From Xanthobacter dioxanivorans (lineage in GTDB: Bacteria; Pseudomonadota; Alphaproteobacteria; Rhizobiales; Xanthobacteraceae): a stretch of DNA of 64,000 nucleotides. Positions 44,221-51,765 of the stretch are shown one piece after another. Made by a program: the position numbers and the translations under genes. Where the stretch lies: assembly GCF_016807805.1 (NCBI RefSeq), contig NZ_CP063362.1:3080501-3144500 (forward strand), in the 5' to 3' direction. The first letter of the stretch is position 1. Each line of letters begins with the position of its first letter. A model generated the notes under the pieces. That model worked only from the letters and a program-made list of their open reading frames with translations. It had not been told where the DNA came from and searched no databases.

Positions 44221-45129
44221 TTGGACAACCGTGCGGGCGAGATGGGGGTGTTCGTGGCGTCGGCGGAGGCGGCGGGATTCTCGGCCGCCGGGCGCAAGCT
44301 CGGCCTGTCGCCCTCCGCGGTGAGCAAGCTCGTCACCCGCCTTGAGGACCGGCTCGGCACGCCGCTGTTCCAGCGCTCCACCCGCGCCCTCCAGCTCACG
44401 CCAGAGGGGGTCCTCTATCTGGAGCGGGCGCGGCGCATCCTTGCCGAGATCGACGACACCGAGCGCCTCATCTCCACCGGCGCCGGGGTGGTGCCGCGGG
44501 GCCGCCTGCGGGTCAATTCATCCGTCGCCTTCGGCGAGGTGTGCCTGTTGCCGAGGGTTCCGGAATTCCTCGCGCTCTATCCGCAGGTGGAGCTCGATCT
44601 GTCGCTGACCGACACGGTCATCGATCTGGTGGACGAGCGGACCGACATCGCCATCCGCACCGGCGTGCTGCGGGATTCGCCCCTGAAGGCGCGCAAGCTC
44701 ATGGACAATCCGCGCGTCATCGTCGGGTCCCCGGCTTATCTCGAGCGCCATGGCGTGCCGAAGACCCCGGCGGACCTCGCGCGCCACAATTGCCTGCGCT
44801 TCAATTTCCCCTGGGCACCGGGCGAATGGCCGTTCCGCGACCCCGCCAGCGGCGAGCCGTTCGCGCTGCCGGTGGCGGGGTCGGCTTACGGCAACAGCGG
44901 CGTGGTCCTGCGTTACCTGGCCCTCGACGGGGTGGGGCTGGCGCGGCTTGGCCGCTACCACGTGGGCGGCGACATCGCCGCCGGCACCCTCACGTGCGTG
45001 CTGGAAGACTTCAACGCCGCCGACATCGAGCCCATCCACGCCGTCTATGTGGGGCATGCGCATCTGGCCGCCCGCATCCGCGCCTTCGTGGACTTCCTTG
45101 CCGACGCCATCCGCCGGGACGGCGCCTGA
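44221..45129 (+). CDS. LysR family transcriptional regulator
   Basis: LysR-type regulator of 302 residues. N-terminal winged HTH at about 8-65: FVASAEAAGFSAAGRKLGLS, SAVSKLVTRLEDRLGTPLFQ, RSTRALQLTPEGVLYLERAR. Effector domain from about 90 (RGRLRVNSSVAFGEVCLLPR, LDLSLTDTVIDLVDERTDIA), the subgroup that often regulates aldo/keto reductase or MFS genes. The start is a TTG at 44221 preceded at good spacing by AGGTGG; ATG 44242 is the alternative. Divergent from the MFS-aldo/keto reductase pair, across a 260-bp region with an AT-rich stretch near 44180-44215. Confidence 0.9.
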   Translation: MDNRAGEMGVFVASAEAAGFSAAGRKLGLSPSAVSKLVTRLEDRLGTPLFQRSTRALQLTPEGVLYLERARRILAEIDDTERLISTGAGVVPRGRLRVNSSVAFGEVCLLPRVPEFLALYPQVELDLSLTDTVIDLVDERTDIAIRTGVLRDSPLKARKLMDNPRVIVGSPAYLERHGVPKTPADLARHNCLRFNFPWAPGEWPFRDPASGEPFALPVAGSAYGNSGVVLRYLALDGVGLARLGRYHVGGDIAAGTLTCVLEDFNAADIEPIHAVYVGHAHLAARIRAFVDFLADAIRRDGA

Positions 45130-45206
45130 CGTCCCGGCGTCGACATCGACTTTCCCGCACGTCTGGCTGAGACTGGATCCGGGCTCGGTCGCACGGGGAG
45201 GGGAAG

Positions 45207-46460
45207 GTGACGCAGGACAACACGCCGCCCGGCGCCGAAGCCGCGCCGGCAGCCGCTCCCGGCAGAACCGCGGCCGCCGCATCCGCCGGGCGCAACCTCG
45301 TCGTGCTGTGCGACGGCACGGCGAACCATCTCGGCCGCGACCTCAGCCACGTGGCGCGCCTGTTCCGCTGCCTCAGGCGCGGCGAGGCGCAGCGGGCGTT
45401 CTACAATTCCGGCGTCGGCACGGTGGGCGGCGACATGTGGTGGTCGCGCCGTCTGCGCGCCGGCAAGGCGCTGTTCGAGCAGGCGTCGGGGTATGCCATC
45501 GATCGCGACATTATCGCCATGTACGGCTACATCTGCGCCAACTACGCGCCCGGCGACCGGCTGTACCTGTTCGGCTTCAGCCGTGGCGCCTATTCGGTGC
45601 GGATCGTGGCCTCGCTGCTGCACATGGTGGGGGTGCTGCCGCCTGACCAGCTCAACCTCGCCGGCTATGCCCTGAGCTACCTCAAGCAAATCTCCGAGCG
45701 CAACGGCAAGGCCGACTGGGCGGATTTCGAGCGCGTCTACACCTTCGGCCGCATCGCCGGGGCAAAGCGCGCCACCCTCCACTTCCTCGGCCTGTTCGAC
45801 ACGGTGTCGAGCGTCATCCTGCCGGGCCGCAACGGCATCTTCCCCGGCCTTGCCACGCTGCCCTACACGCGGGTCAATCCCAGCGTCGAGGTGGTGCGCC
45901 ACGCCTGCGCCATCGACGAGCGGCGCGTGATGTTCCGCCTGAACCGCTGGGAGGAGCCGCAGCCCTTCCAGCCCAATCCCTACGCCCCGCTGGACGCCCC
46001 GCCGCTCCAGGACGTGAAGCAGGTGTGGTTCGCCGGCAACCATTCGGATGTGGGCGGCGGCTATCCGGAAGCCGATGCCGGCCTCGCCAAGATCCCGCTG
46101 CTGTGGATGCTGCGGGAGGCGCAGGCGCAGGGCCTCGCCGTCAATCCCGACCGCGTGGCCCGCTATGTCACCGCCACCGCGCCGCCGGAGGCCGGGGCGG
46201 CCTATGCCAAGCCCGATCCGCTGGGGCCGCTGCACGATGCGCTAACGGGCGCCTCCCATCTCTTCGAGCTGCTGCCGCGGGCGAGCCGCTTCGCCGAGAC
46301 CCGGACGCCGCGCGGGCCGTTCTATTTCCCCCTCGGCGAGCCGCGCGCCCTGACCCGCACCCGCCCGCGCCCGCTGGTCCACCACAGCGTCGTCGACCGC
46401 ATCGCCGGGGGCAATTATCACCCGGTGAACCTGCCGGCGGACTACGACATCGAGCCGTGA
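45207..46460 (+). CDS. DUF2235 alpha/beta-hydrolase-like protein
   Basis: Protein of 417 residues with the DUF2235 fold, a family containing predicted lipases and the type VI phospholipase effectors of the Tle1 class. The start of the domain is LVVLCDGTANHLGRDLSHVA, the nucleophile elbow LFGFSRGAYSVRIVASLL with Ser125 in GxSxG, and the acid/base region NHSDVGGGYPEADAG with Asp281. The first 28 residues are a Pro/Ala-rich linker without a signal peptide. No T6SS gene is nearby, so a secreted-effector role has no local support; a housekeeping or phage-related hydrolase is equally possible. It converges on the AraC gene with only 12 bp between. Confidence 0.87.
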   Translation: MTQDNTPPGAEAAPAAAPGRTAAAASAGRNLVVLCDGTANHLGRDLSHVARLFRCLRRGEAQRAFYNSGVGTVGGDMWWSRRLRAGKALFEQASGYAIDRDIIAMYGYICANYAPGDRLYLFGFSRGAYSVRIVASLLHMVGVLPPDQLNLAGYALSYLKQISERNGKADWADFERVYTFGRIAGAKRATLHFLGLFDTVSSVILPGRNGIFPGLATLPYTRVNPSVEVVRHACAIDERRVMFRLNRWEEPQPFQPNPYAPLDAPPLQDVKQVWFAGNHSDVGGGYPEADAGLAKIPLLWMLREAQAQGLAVNPDRVARYVTATAPPEAGAAYAKPDPLGPLHDALTGASHLFELLPRASRFAETRTPRGPFYFPLGEPRALTRTRPRPLVHHSVVDRIAGGNYHPVNLPADYDIEP

Positions 46461-46472
46461 CCCGCGGCCGGT

Positions 46473-47465
46473 TCAGCCGGCCATGCCACCGGCGCGGCGG
46501 CGCCAGGCGGACGGGGTGAGGCCGAAGCGGGCGCGGAAGGTGCGGTTGAAATAGGACAGGTCGCCGAAGCCCGCCTCATAGGCGATGGCGGCCACACGCC
46601 GCTCGGCGCCGGGCCCGTCGCGGGCCTCGAGGGCGGCGCGCGCGGCTTCCAGCCGGCAGGCCAGCACGTGGGCGGAGAAGGTTGTGCCGTCCGCCTCGAA
46701 CAGCTTCTGCACGGTGCGCGGCGTCACGCCCAGGAGCCGCGCCGCCATGTCGAGGCCGAGGTCGCGCCGGCCGAGATGGGGGGCGATGGCCGCCTTCAGG
46801 GCGGCGAGGCGGCCTGATCCCGCCGTCGCCGGGGAGGCGGTGGCCGCAACCGGCGTGGCGCCGAGGCCGAACACCACCCGCGCCAGGTCGCGCATGTGGC
46901 CGCCGGCCAGCGCCGCGTGCTGCGCATTCTGCAGCGGAATGAGTCCCTGCAGCACCGCGCCGGCATAATGCACCAGCAAAAGCAGGCTCGCCTCGTCCGT
47001 CGCGGGCAGCGGCAGGAGGCCGGGCGTCCAGCCCTCCGCCCCGGCGAGGCCCGACGGCATCAGCAGATGATCCACCCGCACCGTGTCCACGGCGGTGTAG
47101 GAAAAGGGGTGGGCCAGCGAGATCAGCGCGCCCTGCCGGTCGTTCAGCAGCACCGTGCGCCCGCATTGCTCCACCGGCAGCGAGCCGCCCACCGGGCGCA
47201 GCAGGATGAGGCCGCGCGCGTCGTCCCCGGCCGGGGTGTCCTCGCCGCCGCGCCGCACGAAGCGGGCGCCGGTGGCGAAGCAGGAGGCGAGCCGGGCGCC
47301 CGGCAGCGCCACCCACAGCATGCGGGCCTGGAAGGCCTGCGCCCGCGGCACCTCGATGTCGAGATCGGCCATCGCCGCCCGGAACGCCTCGGCGAACAAG
47401 GCCGGCCGCCTGAGGCTGGGTGCGCTCTGCGCATCGAACCAGGCGGGGGTGAAAGCATCTCGCAT
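46473..47465 (-). CDS. AraC family regulator of siderophore uptake
   Basis: AraC/XylS-type regulator of 330 residues. C-terminal double HTH at about 225-325: LGLDMAARLLGVTPRTVQKL and RVAAIAYEAGFGDLSYFNRT followed by FRARFGLTPSAWRRR. The N-terminal ligand domain (about 30-200) has the AraC-binding-domain-like pattern of RhrA/PchR-type proteins. It is divergent from a TonB-dependent receptor, the arrangement seen for AraC regulators that activate ferric-siderophore uptake when the siderophore is bound. Repeated GAATGC/GCATTC hexamers between the two genes are candidate sites. Confidence 0.9.
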   Translation of the reverse strand: MRDAFTPAWFDAQSAPSLRRPALFAEAFRAAMADLDIEVPRAQAFQARMLWVALPGARLASCFATGARFVRRGGEDTPAGDDARGLILLRPVGGSLPVEQCGRTVLLNDRQGALISLAHPFSYTAVDTVRVDHLLMPSGLAGAEGWTPGLLPLPATDEASLLLLVHYAGAVLQGLIPLQNAQHAALAGGHMRDLARVVFGLGATPVAATASPATAGSGRLAALKAAIAPHLGRRDLGLDMAARLLGVTPRTVQKLFEADGTTFSAHVLACRLEAARAALEARDGPGAERRVAAIAYEAGFGDLSYFNRTFRARFGLTPSAWRRRAGGMAG

Positions 47466-47469
47466 AGTA

Positions 47470-47609
47470 GAATGCTTCTAACAAGTTGCGCTTATGTGAC
47501 AGTAGCGTGATGAATGCCACGCATTCGCTATAGTCCAATTTTCCCTTCGTGTCAGTCCAAGACAAGATGTGCGCCAGGGCCGAATGAATGCTGTAGCAGG
47601 CACGCATTC
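47470..47609. promoter_or_regulatory. repeated GAATGC/GCATTC motifs in AraC-receptor intergenic region
   Basis: Five copies of one hexamer occur in 140 bp: GAATGC at 47470, 47512 and 47586, and its reverse complement GCATTC at 47521 and 47604. Two pairs form inverted repeats (47512-47526 with a 3-bp centre; 47586-47609 with a 12-bp centre). Both contain CACGCATTC. Position between the divergent regulator and receptor genes points to binding by the AraC protein. Confidence 0.5.
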
Positions 47610-47675
47610 CGACTTTGCTTCCGTAAAGAAGGGTGTGGCTCCCTTTTCAGAACGACTTAAAACTGCGGGCCCTCC

Positions 47676-49973
47676 ATGTTTTGCTCGACACCGGTTCGTC
47701 CGTCTGCCTTCCGCGCCGTCTCCGCCGCCTCGTGGGGGGCCAGCCACCGGGCCATCGTCGCCGCCCTGGCAGGGGTGTCCCTGGCCGGCGCGGCGTTTGC
47801 CGCGCCGGCGGTGGCGCAGGAGGAGAGCCAGGTTACCCTCGACACCATCACCGTCACCGCCGCCCGCGCCGACCGGCCCATTTCCGATGTGCCGCAGACC
47901 GTGCGCGTGATCGACCAGGCGGAGATCCAGGAGCAGCTCGAACTCACCAACAATGCGGCGGCGGTGCTGGCGAAGCTCATTCCCGGCTATTCGCCCTCCA
48001 CGCAGACCATCTCCGGCGCCTCGGAAAATTTCCGCGGCCGCGACCTCCTGGTGATGATCGACGGCGTGCCGCAGAACACGCCCCTGCGCAACGTCTCGCG
48101 CCTGCTCGCGCTGGTGGATCTCAACGCCGTGGAGCGCATCGAGGTGGTGGCCGGCGCCTCCAGCCTCTACGGCTCGGGAGCCACCGGCGGCACGGTCAAT
48201 TTCATCATGAAGAAGCCGCAGGACGGCAAGCCCACCGTCTCGGTCAACACCGCCCTGCGCTTCTTCACCGCCGACCCCGGCAATTCGCTGGCGCCGGAGG
48301 TGTCGGCCACGGTCACCGGCGGGCAGAACGGCTTCGACTACCTGTTCACCGGCACCGGCACTTTCGCCGACCGCACCTATGACGGGGCCGGCAACGAGCT
48401 GCCCTCCGACGGCATGCTGGGGCAGGGCGGCGGCGACCGCTTCGGGCGCGGCAATTTCTTCGCCAAGCTGGGCTACAACTTCGATCCGACCAAGCGCTTC
48501 GAGGTCTCCGCCAACTGGGTCTACCTGCAGCAGAACCCGCAGTGGATGACCACCTATGCCCTGCCTTATGCCCGTCCCGATTTCGGTAATTTCTACACCG
48601 GCCAGCCGGTGCTGGAGGACACCAAGTCCTACGCCGCGAAATACACCGACACCGCCTTCGCCCTCGGCAACCTGACGCTGCTCGCCTATTACAACGATGT
48701 GAAGAAACGCTTCAACTACAGCGCCTTCGATATCGACTACAACGGTGCTGTCTATTATTCCGGCAATCTGGGCCATCCCACCTCGCTCTTCAACCAGAGC
48801 GAGCTTTATTCCGAGCGCACCGGCCTTAATCTCACCATCGACACGCCGGTCTCCTTCTACGAGGGCGCGACCTTCACCTGGGGCGCCGACGTCGGCCACG
48901 ACAAGACCTGGCAGACCCTGACCAACGGCCAGGAGATCTTCACCCCCCTGACCCAGGTGAACTATGCCGGCTTCGGCCAGCTCCAGGTGCCCATCGGCGA
49001 TCGCCTCGTGGTGCGCGCCGGCGCCCGCTACGAGCTGCTCGACCTCACCGTGGACGACTTCATCCGCCCGGCGGTGTTCGTGGGCTTCTCGGGCCTTGGC
49101 TATGCGGTGCTGCCGGACCTGCCGGTGACCGGCGGCGAGTACCAGTATTCCGCGCCCACCTTCAATCTCGGCGCCACCTACAAGCTCACCGAGACGAGCG
49201 AGCTCTATGGCGGCTTCAGCCAGGGCTTTGCCCTGCCGGACATCGGCGCCTTCACCCGCCGGGCCGGCGCCTCGGGCGCGGCGCAGATCCTCTATTACGG
49301 CTGCTATCTGGGCGCCGGCCCGCTGCCGCCGGTCAACTATACCTGCCCGAAGCAGCGCACCCTGTCCTATGACGACCTCGGCATCGAGGCGCAGATCGTC
49401 AACAATTACGAGCTGGGCATCCGCGGCAGCATCGGCGCGTTCCGCGGGTCGCTGGCGGGCTTCGTCTCCACCTCCGAGGAGGGGACCAACTTCATCGCCT
49501 CCACCAACCAGGTCTCCCAGCAGAAGGAGATGATCTACGGCGTGGAGGCGACGGCCGAGTACCAGTTCACCGCGCAGTTCAAGATGGGCGCCAACGGCAC
49601 CTTCCGGGAGGGCCGCTGGGACAGCGACGGGGACGGGGAGCTCGACGCCTTCCTGCCCAACAACCGCATCGCCACCCCGGTGCGCGGAACCTTGTGGGGC
49701 GAGTACCGCTTCGAGGTCGGCACGGTCCTGCGGCTGGAGGCCGAGGCGTGGTCCGGGCGCGACGTGTTCGACGGCACCGGCATCTACGAGATCCAGAGCG
49801 GCTACACCTTCAACGCCGCCATCAGCCACCCGTTCGGCGGCGGGCAGGCTTATGCCTCCGTCAGCAACCTGCTCGATGCGGACTACGAGAACCCCTCGGC
49901 CACCGCCACGCGCAACCTGCCGGTGAATGCCTGGGGGCGGACGGTCACCATCGGCTACCGGACGACCTTCTGA
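47676..49973 (+). CDS. TonB-dependent siderophore receptor
   Basis: Outer-membrane ferric-siderophore receptor of 765 residues. Signal peptide within residues 1-48 (AIVAALAGVSLAGAAFAAPA, cleavage near AVAQ). A TonB-box-like segment follows (SQVTLDTITVTAARADRPIS), then the plug domain (PQTVRVIDQAEIQEQLELTN, FRGRDLLVMIDGVPQNTPLR, ERIEVVAGASSLYGSGATGG) and a 22-strand barrel to the C-terminal Phe (GRTVTIGYRTTF). It resembles RhtA/FhuA-like receptors. The gene overlaps the next small gene (TGATG) and is divergent from the AraC regulator, so it heads a three-gene uptake operon. Confidence 0.94.
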   Translation: MFCSTPVRPSAFRAVSAASWGASHRAIVAALAGVSLAGAAFAAPAVAQEESQVTLDTITVTAARADRPISDVPQTVRVIDQAEIQEQLELTNNAAAVLAKLIPGYSPSTQTISGASENFRGRDLLVMIDGVPQNTPLRNVSRLLALVDLNAVERIEVVAGASSLYGSGATGGTVNFIMKKPQDGKPTVSVNTALRFFTADPGNSLAPEVSATVTGGQNGFDYLFTGTGTFADRTYDGAGNELPSDGMLGQGGGDRFGRGNFFAKLGYNFDPTKRFEVSANWVYLQQNPQWMTTYALPYARPDFGNFYTGQPVLEDTKSYAAKYTDTAFALGNLTLLAYYNDVKKRFNYSAFDIDYNGAVYYSGNLGHPTSLFNQSELYSERTGLNLTIDTPVSFYEGATFTWGADVGHDKTWQTLTNGQEIFTPLTQVNYAGFGQLQVPIGDRLVVRAGARYELLDLTVDDFIRPAVFVGFSGLGYAVLPDLPVTGGEYQYSAPTFNLGATYKLTETSELYGGFSQGFALPDIGAFTRRAGASGAAQILYYGCYLGAGPLPPVNYTCPKQRTLSYDDLGIEAQIVNNYELGIRGSIGAFRGSLAGFVSTSEEGTNFIASTNQVSQQKEMIYGVEATAEYQFTAQFKMGANGTFREGRWDSDGDGELDAFLPNNRIATPVRGTLWGEYRFEVGTVLRLEAEAWSGRDVFDGTGIYEIQSGYTFNAAISHPFGGGQAYASVSNLLDADYENPSATATRNLPVNAWGRTVTIGYRTTF

Positions 49974-50368
49974 TGGTGCGGCTCGACGAGGAGGAGGGGG
50001 CGCTGATGGTGCTGCGTTTCCTCAAGCCCTACGGCGCGCAGGACGAGGAGGACTACCTCGCCGCTCTGGAGGCGGTCGGCGCGCTGCGCCGCCCCTTCCT
50101 GCTGATGACGGTGTTCGGCGGCGGGCCGGCGCTCAGCCGGGCCGGGGAGCGGCGGCAGGCCCTGTGGTTCAAGGCGACGCGCGCCCATCTCGACCGCCTG
50201 TGCCGGGCCTGCGCCATCGTCCGCCCCAATGCGGGGGAGGAGATGGCCCGCGTGTTCCGCCGCCTGTGGTCCTTTCCCCTCATCGCAACGCCGGACGAGG
50301 GGGAGGCGCGGGCCTTCCTCTCCGGCCATGCCGTCGCCGGCCCGCCGCAGGGAGCCGGCACCCCGTGA
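49973..50368 (+). CDS. small protein between siderophore receptor and permease, 131 aa
   Basis: Unrecognised cytoplasmic-looking protein of 131 residues (MVRLDEEEGALMVLRFLKPY at the start; a second ATG at MVLRFL). The middle reads LRRPFLLMTVFGGGPALSRA and LDRLCRACAIVRPNAGEEMA with a mixed alpha/beta pattern that could be STAS/SpoIIAA-like, but this is weak. It overlaps both neighbours (TGATG with the receptor, GTGA with the permease), so it must be made together with them. Pyochelin clusters carry a small gene of unknown role (fptB) in the same receptor-to-permease interval; homology to that cannot be shown here. Confidence 0.8.
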   Translation: MVRLDEEEGALMVLRFLKPYGAQDEEDYLAALEAVGALRRPFLLMTVFGGGPALSRAGERRQALWFKATRAHLDRLCRACAIVRPNAGEEMARVFRRLWSFPLIATPDEGEARAFLSGHAVAGPPQGAGTP

Positions 50369-51612
50369 GCGCGAGCGATCTCGGCGATACCAAGGCTATC
50401 CCCGTCCCCGCCCGCGGCGGGCGGGCGCGGCTGTTCGTGGTGCTGGCGGGGCTCTACCTCGCCCAGTCCATCCCCAGCTACCTTCTTGTGGCGGCCATTC
50501 CGCCCATCCTGCGCGAGAACGGGGTGTCGCGCACCGCCATCGGCCTGCTCTCGGCACTGATGCTGCCGCTGGTGCTGAAGTTCCTGTGGGCGCCGTGGGT
50601 GGACCGGGTGCGGCCCATCCCCGGCATGCATCGCGCCGGTTGGGTACTCATCACCCAGAGCGGCACGGTGCTGGTGGTGGCCGCCTTCTCCCTCATCGCG
50701 CCGACCGACGTGTGGGCTTTCTTTGCCCTTGGCATGGCGCTGGCGCTGTTGATCTCCACCCAGGACATCGCCGCGGACGGCTACGCCACCCGCCGCCTCG
50801 CCGCCGCCGACCGGCCGTTCGGCAACGCCATCCAGGGGGGAGCGGTGGCGCTGGGCGTGGTGATCGGCGGCACCGGCAGCCTCGTCATCTACCACCATTT
50901 CGGGTGGGGGCCGATGATCTGGACCATGGCGGTCCTGTCCCTGGTGCCGCTCGCGTCCGCCTTCGCCATGCGCGAGGACGACGTCGCGCCGTCCCCGAGC
51001 GCACCGCGCGCCTCGCTGAGCGCCTTCTGGGCGCGGCCGGAGGCGCGGGAGGTGCTGGTCATCGCCCTGATCTACCGGGCGAGCGAGGGGCTGGTGAAGG
51101 CCATGGAGGGGCCGTACCTCGTGGATCGCGGCGTGCCGCTCGACGTCGTCGGCTACTTGTCCGGCGGGGCGGCGGCCACCGCCGGACTGATCGGCTCGGG
51201 GGTGGCTGCCTACCTGATGGTGCGGCTGGGCGGCGCGCGGGTGCTCACCCTGCTGGGCGGGCTGCGCACGCTCTGCTTCGCCCTGTTCGCGCTCCACGCC
51301 TTCGACCTCGTCACCGGCTGGCCGGCCCTGTTCGGCGCCGCGGCGTTCCAGACGCTGATCCGCTACATGGAGATCGTCGCCCTCTACAGCCTGTTCATGG
51401 CCGCCTCCTCGAAGGACCAGCCGGGCACCGATTTCACCATCCTGGCCTGCGCCCAGCTCGTGGTCTACCTGCTGGGCTCGTTCGCGGCGGGGGCGATCGC
51501 GGACCGTCTGGGCTACGGCACCCTGTTCGCGCTCGCGGCCGTCCTTTCCCTCGCCGCGGTGGTGGATACCCGGCGGCGCCTTCTGGCACGCCGCGCCATC
51601 CCGGAGGGCTGA
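50365..51612 (+). CDS. RhtX/FptX-like siderophore MFS permease
   Basis: Inner-membrane major facilitator of 415 residues, AmpG/RhtX/FptX type, which imports ferric siderophore without an ABC transporter. GTG start overlapping the previous stop (GTGA). Motifs: LAGLYLAQSIPSYLLVAAIP, LLSALMLPLVLKFLWAPWVD and STQDIAADGYATRRLAAADR (the QDIAxDGYA block is characteristic), then EGLVKAMEGPYLVDRGVPLD. About twelve membrane segments. It completes an AraC-receptor-small protein-permease module; no siderophore biosynthesis gene is present, so use of an exogenous siderophore is possible. Confidence 0.88.
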   Translation: MSASDLGDTKAIPVPARGGRARLFVVLAGLYLAQSIPSYLLVAAIPPILRENGVSRTAIGLLSALMLPLVLKFLWAPWVDRVRPIPGMHRAGWVLITQSGTVLVVAAFSLIAPTDVWAFFALGMALALLISTQDIAADGYATRRLAAADRPFGNAIQGGAVALGVVIGGTGSLVIYHHFGWGPMIWTMAVLSLVPLASAFAMREDDVAPSPSAPRASLSAFWARPEAREVLVIALIYRASEGLVKAMEGPYLVDRGVPLDVVGYLSGGAAATAGLIGSGVAAYLMVRLGGARVLTLLGGLRTLCFALFALHAFDLVTGWPALFGAAAFQTLIRYMEIVALYSLFMAASSKDQPGTDFTILACAQLVVYLLGSFAAGAIADRLGYGTLFALAAVLSLAAVVDTRRRLLARRAIPEG

Positions 51613-51765
51613 GCCCGCCGGGGCTTCGGCGCGTGCGGGGCCTCCGGCGGAATTGTCCACAGATGGAGGTATCATATGAGGCATGCGCGGCGGCGCAAAC
51701 CTCCCCTTAACGTGCCTGGCCTAAGCCTCTGATCTCGGCGTCTATGCTGCGGACCGTGGATCAGC

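Noticed and set aside
45207..46460. Type VI secretion effector (Tle1) assignment
   Set aside because: The fold fits, but there is no secretion, adaptor or immunity gene nearby, so only the DUF2235 hydrolase call is kept.
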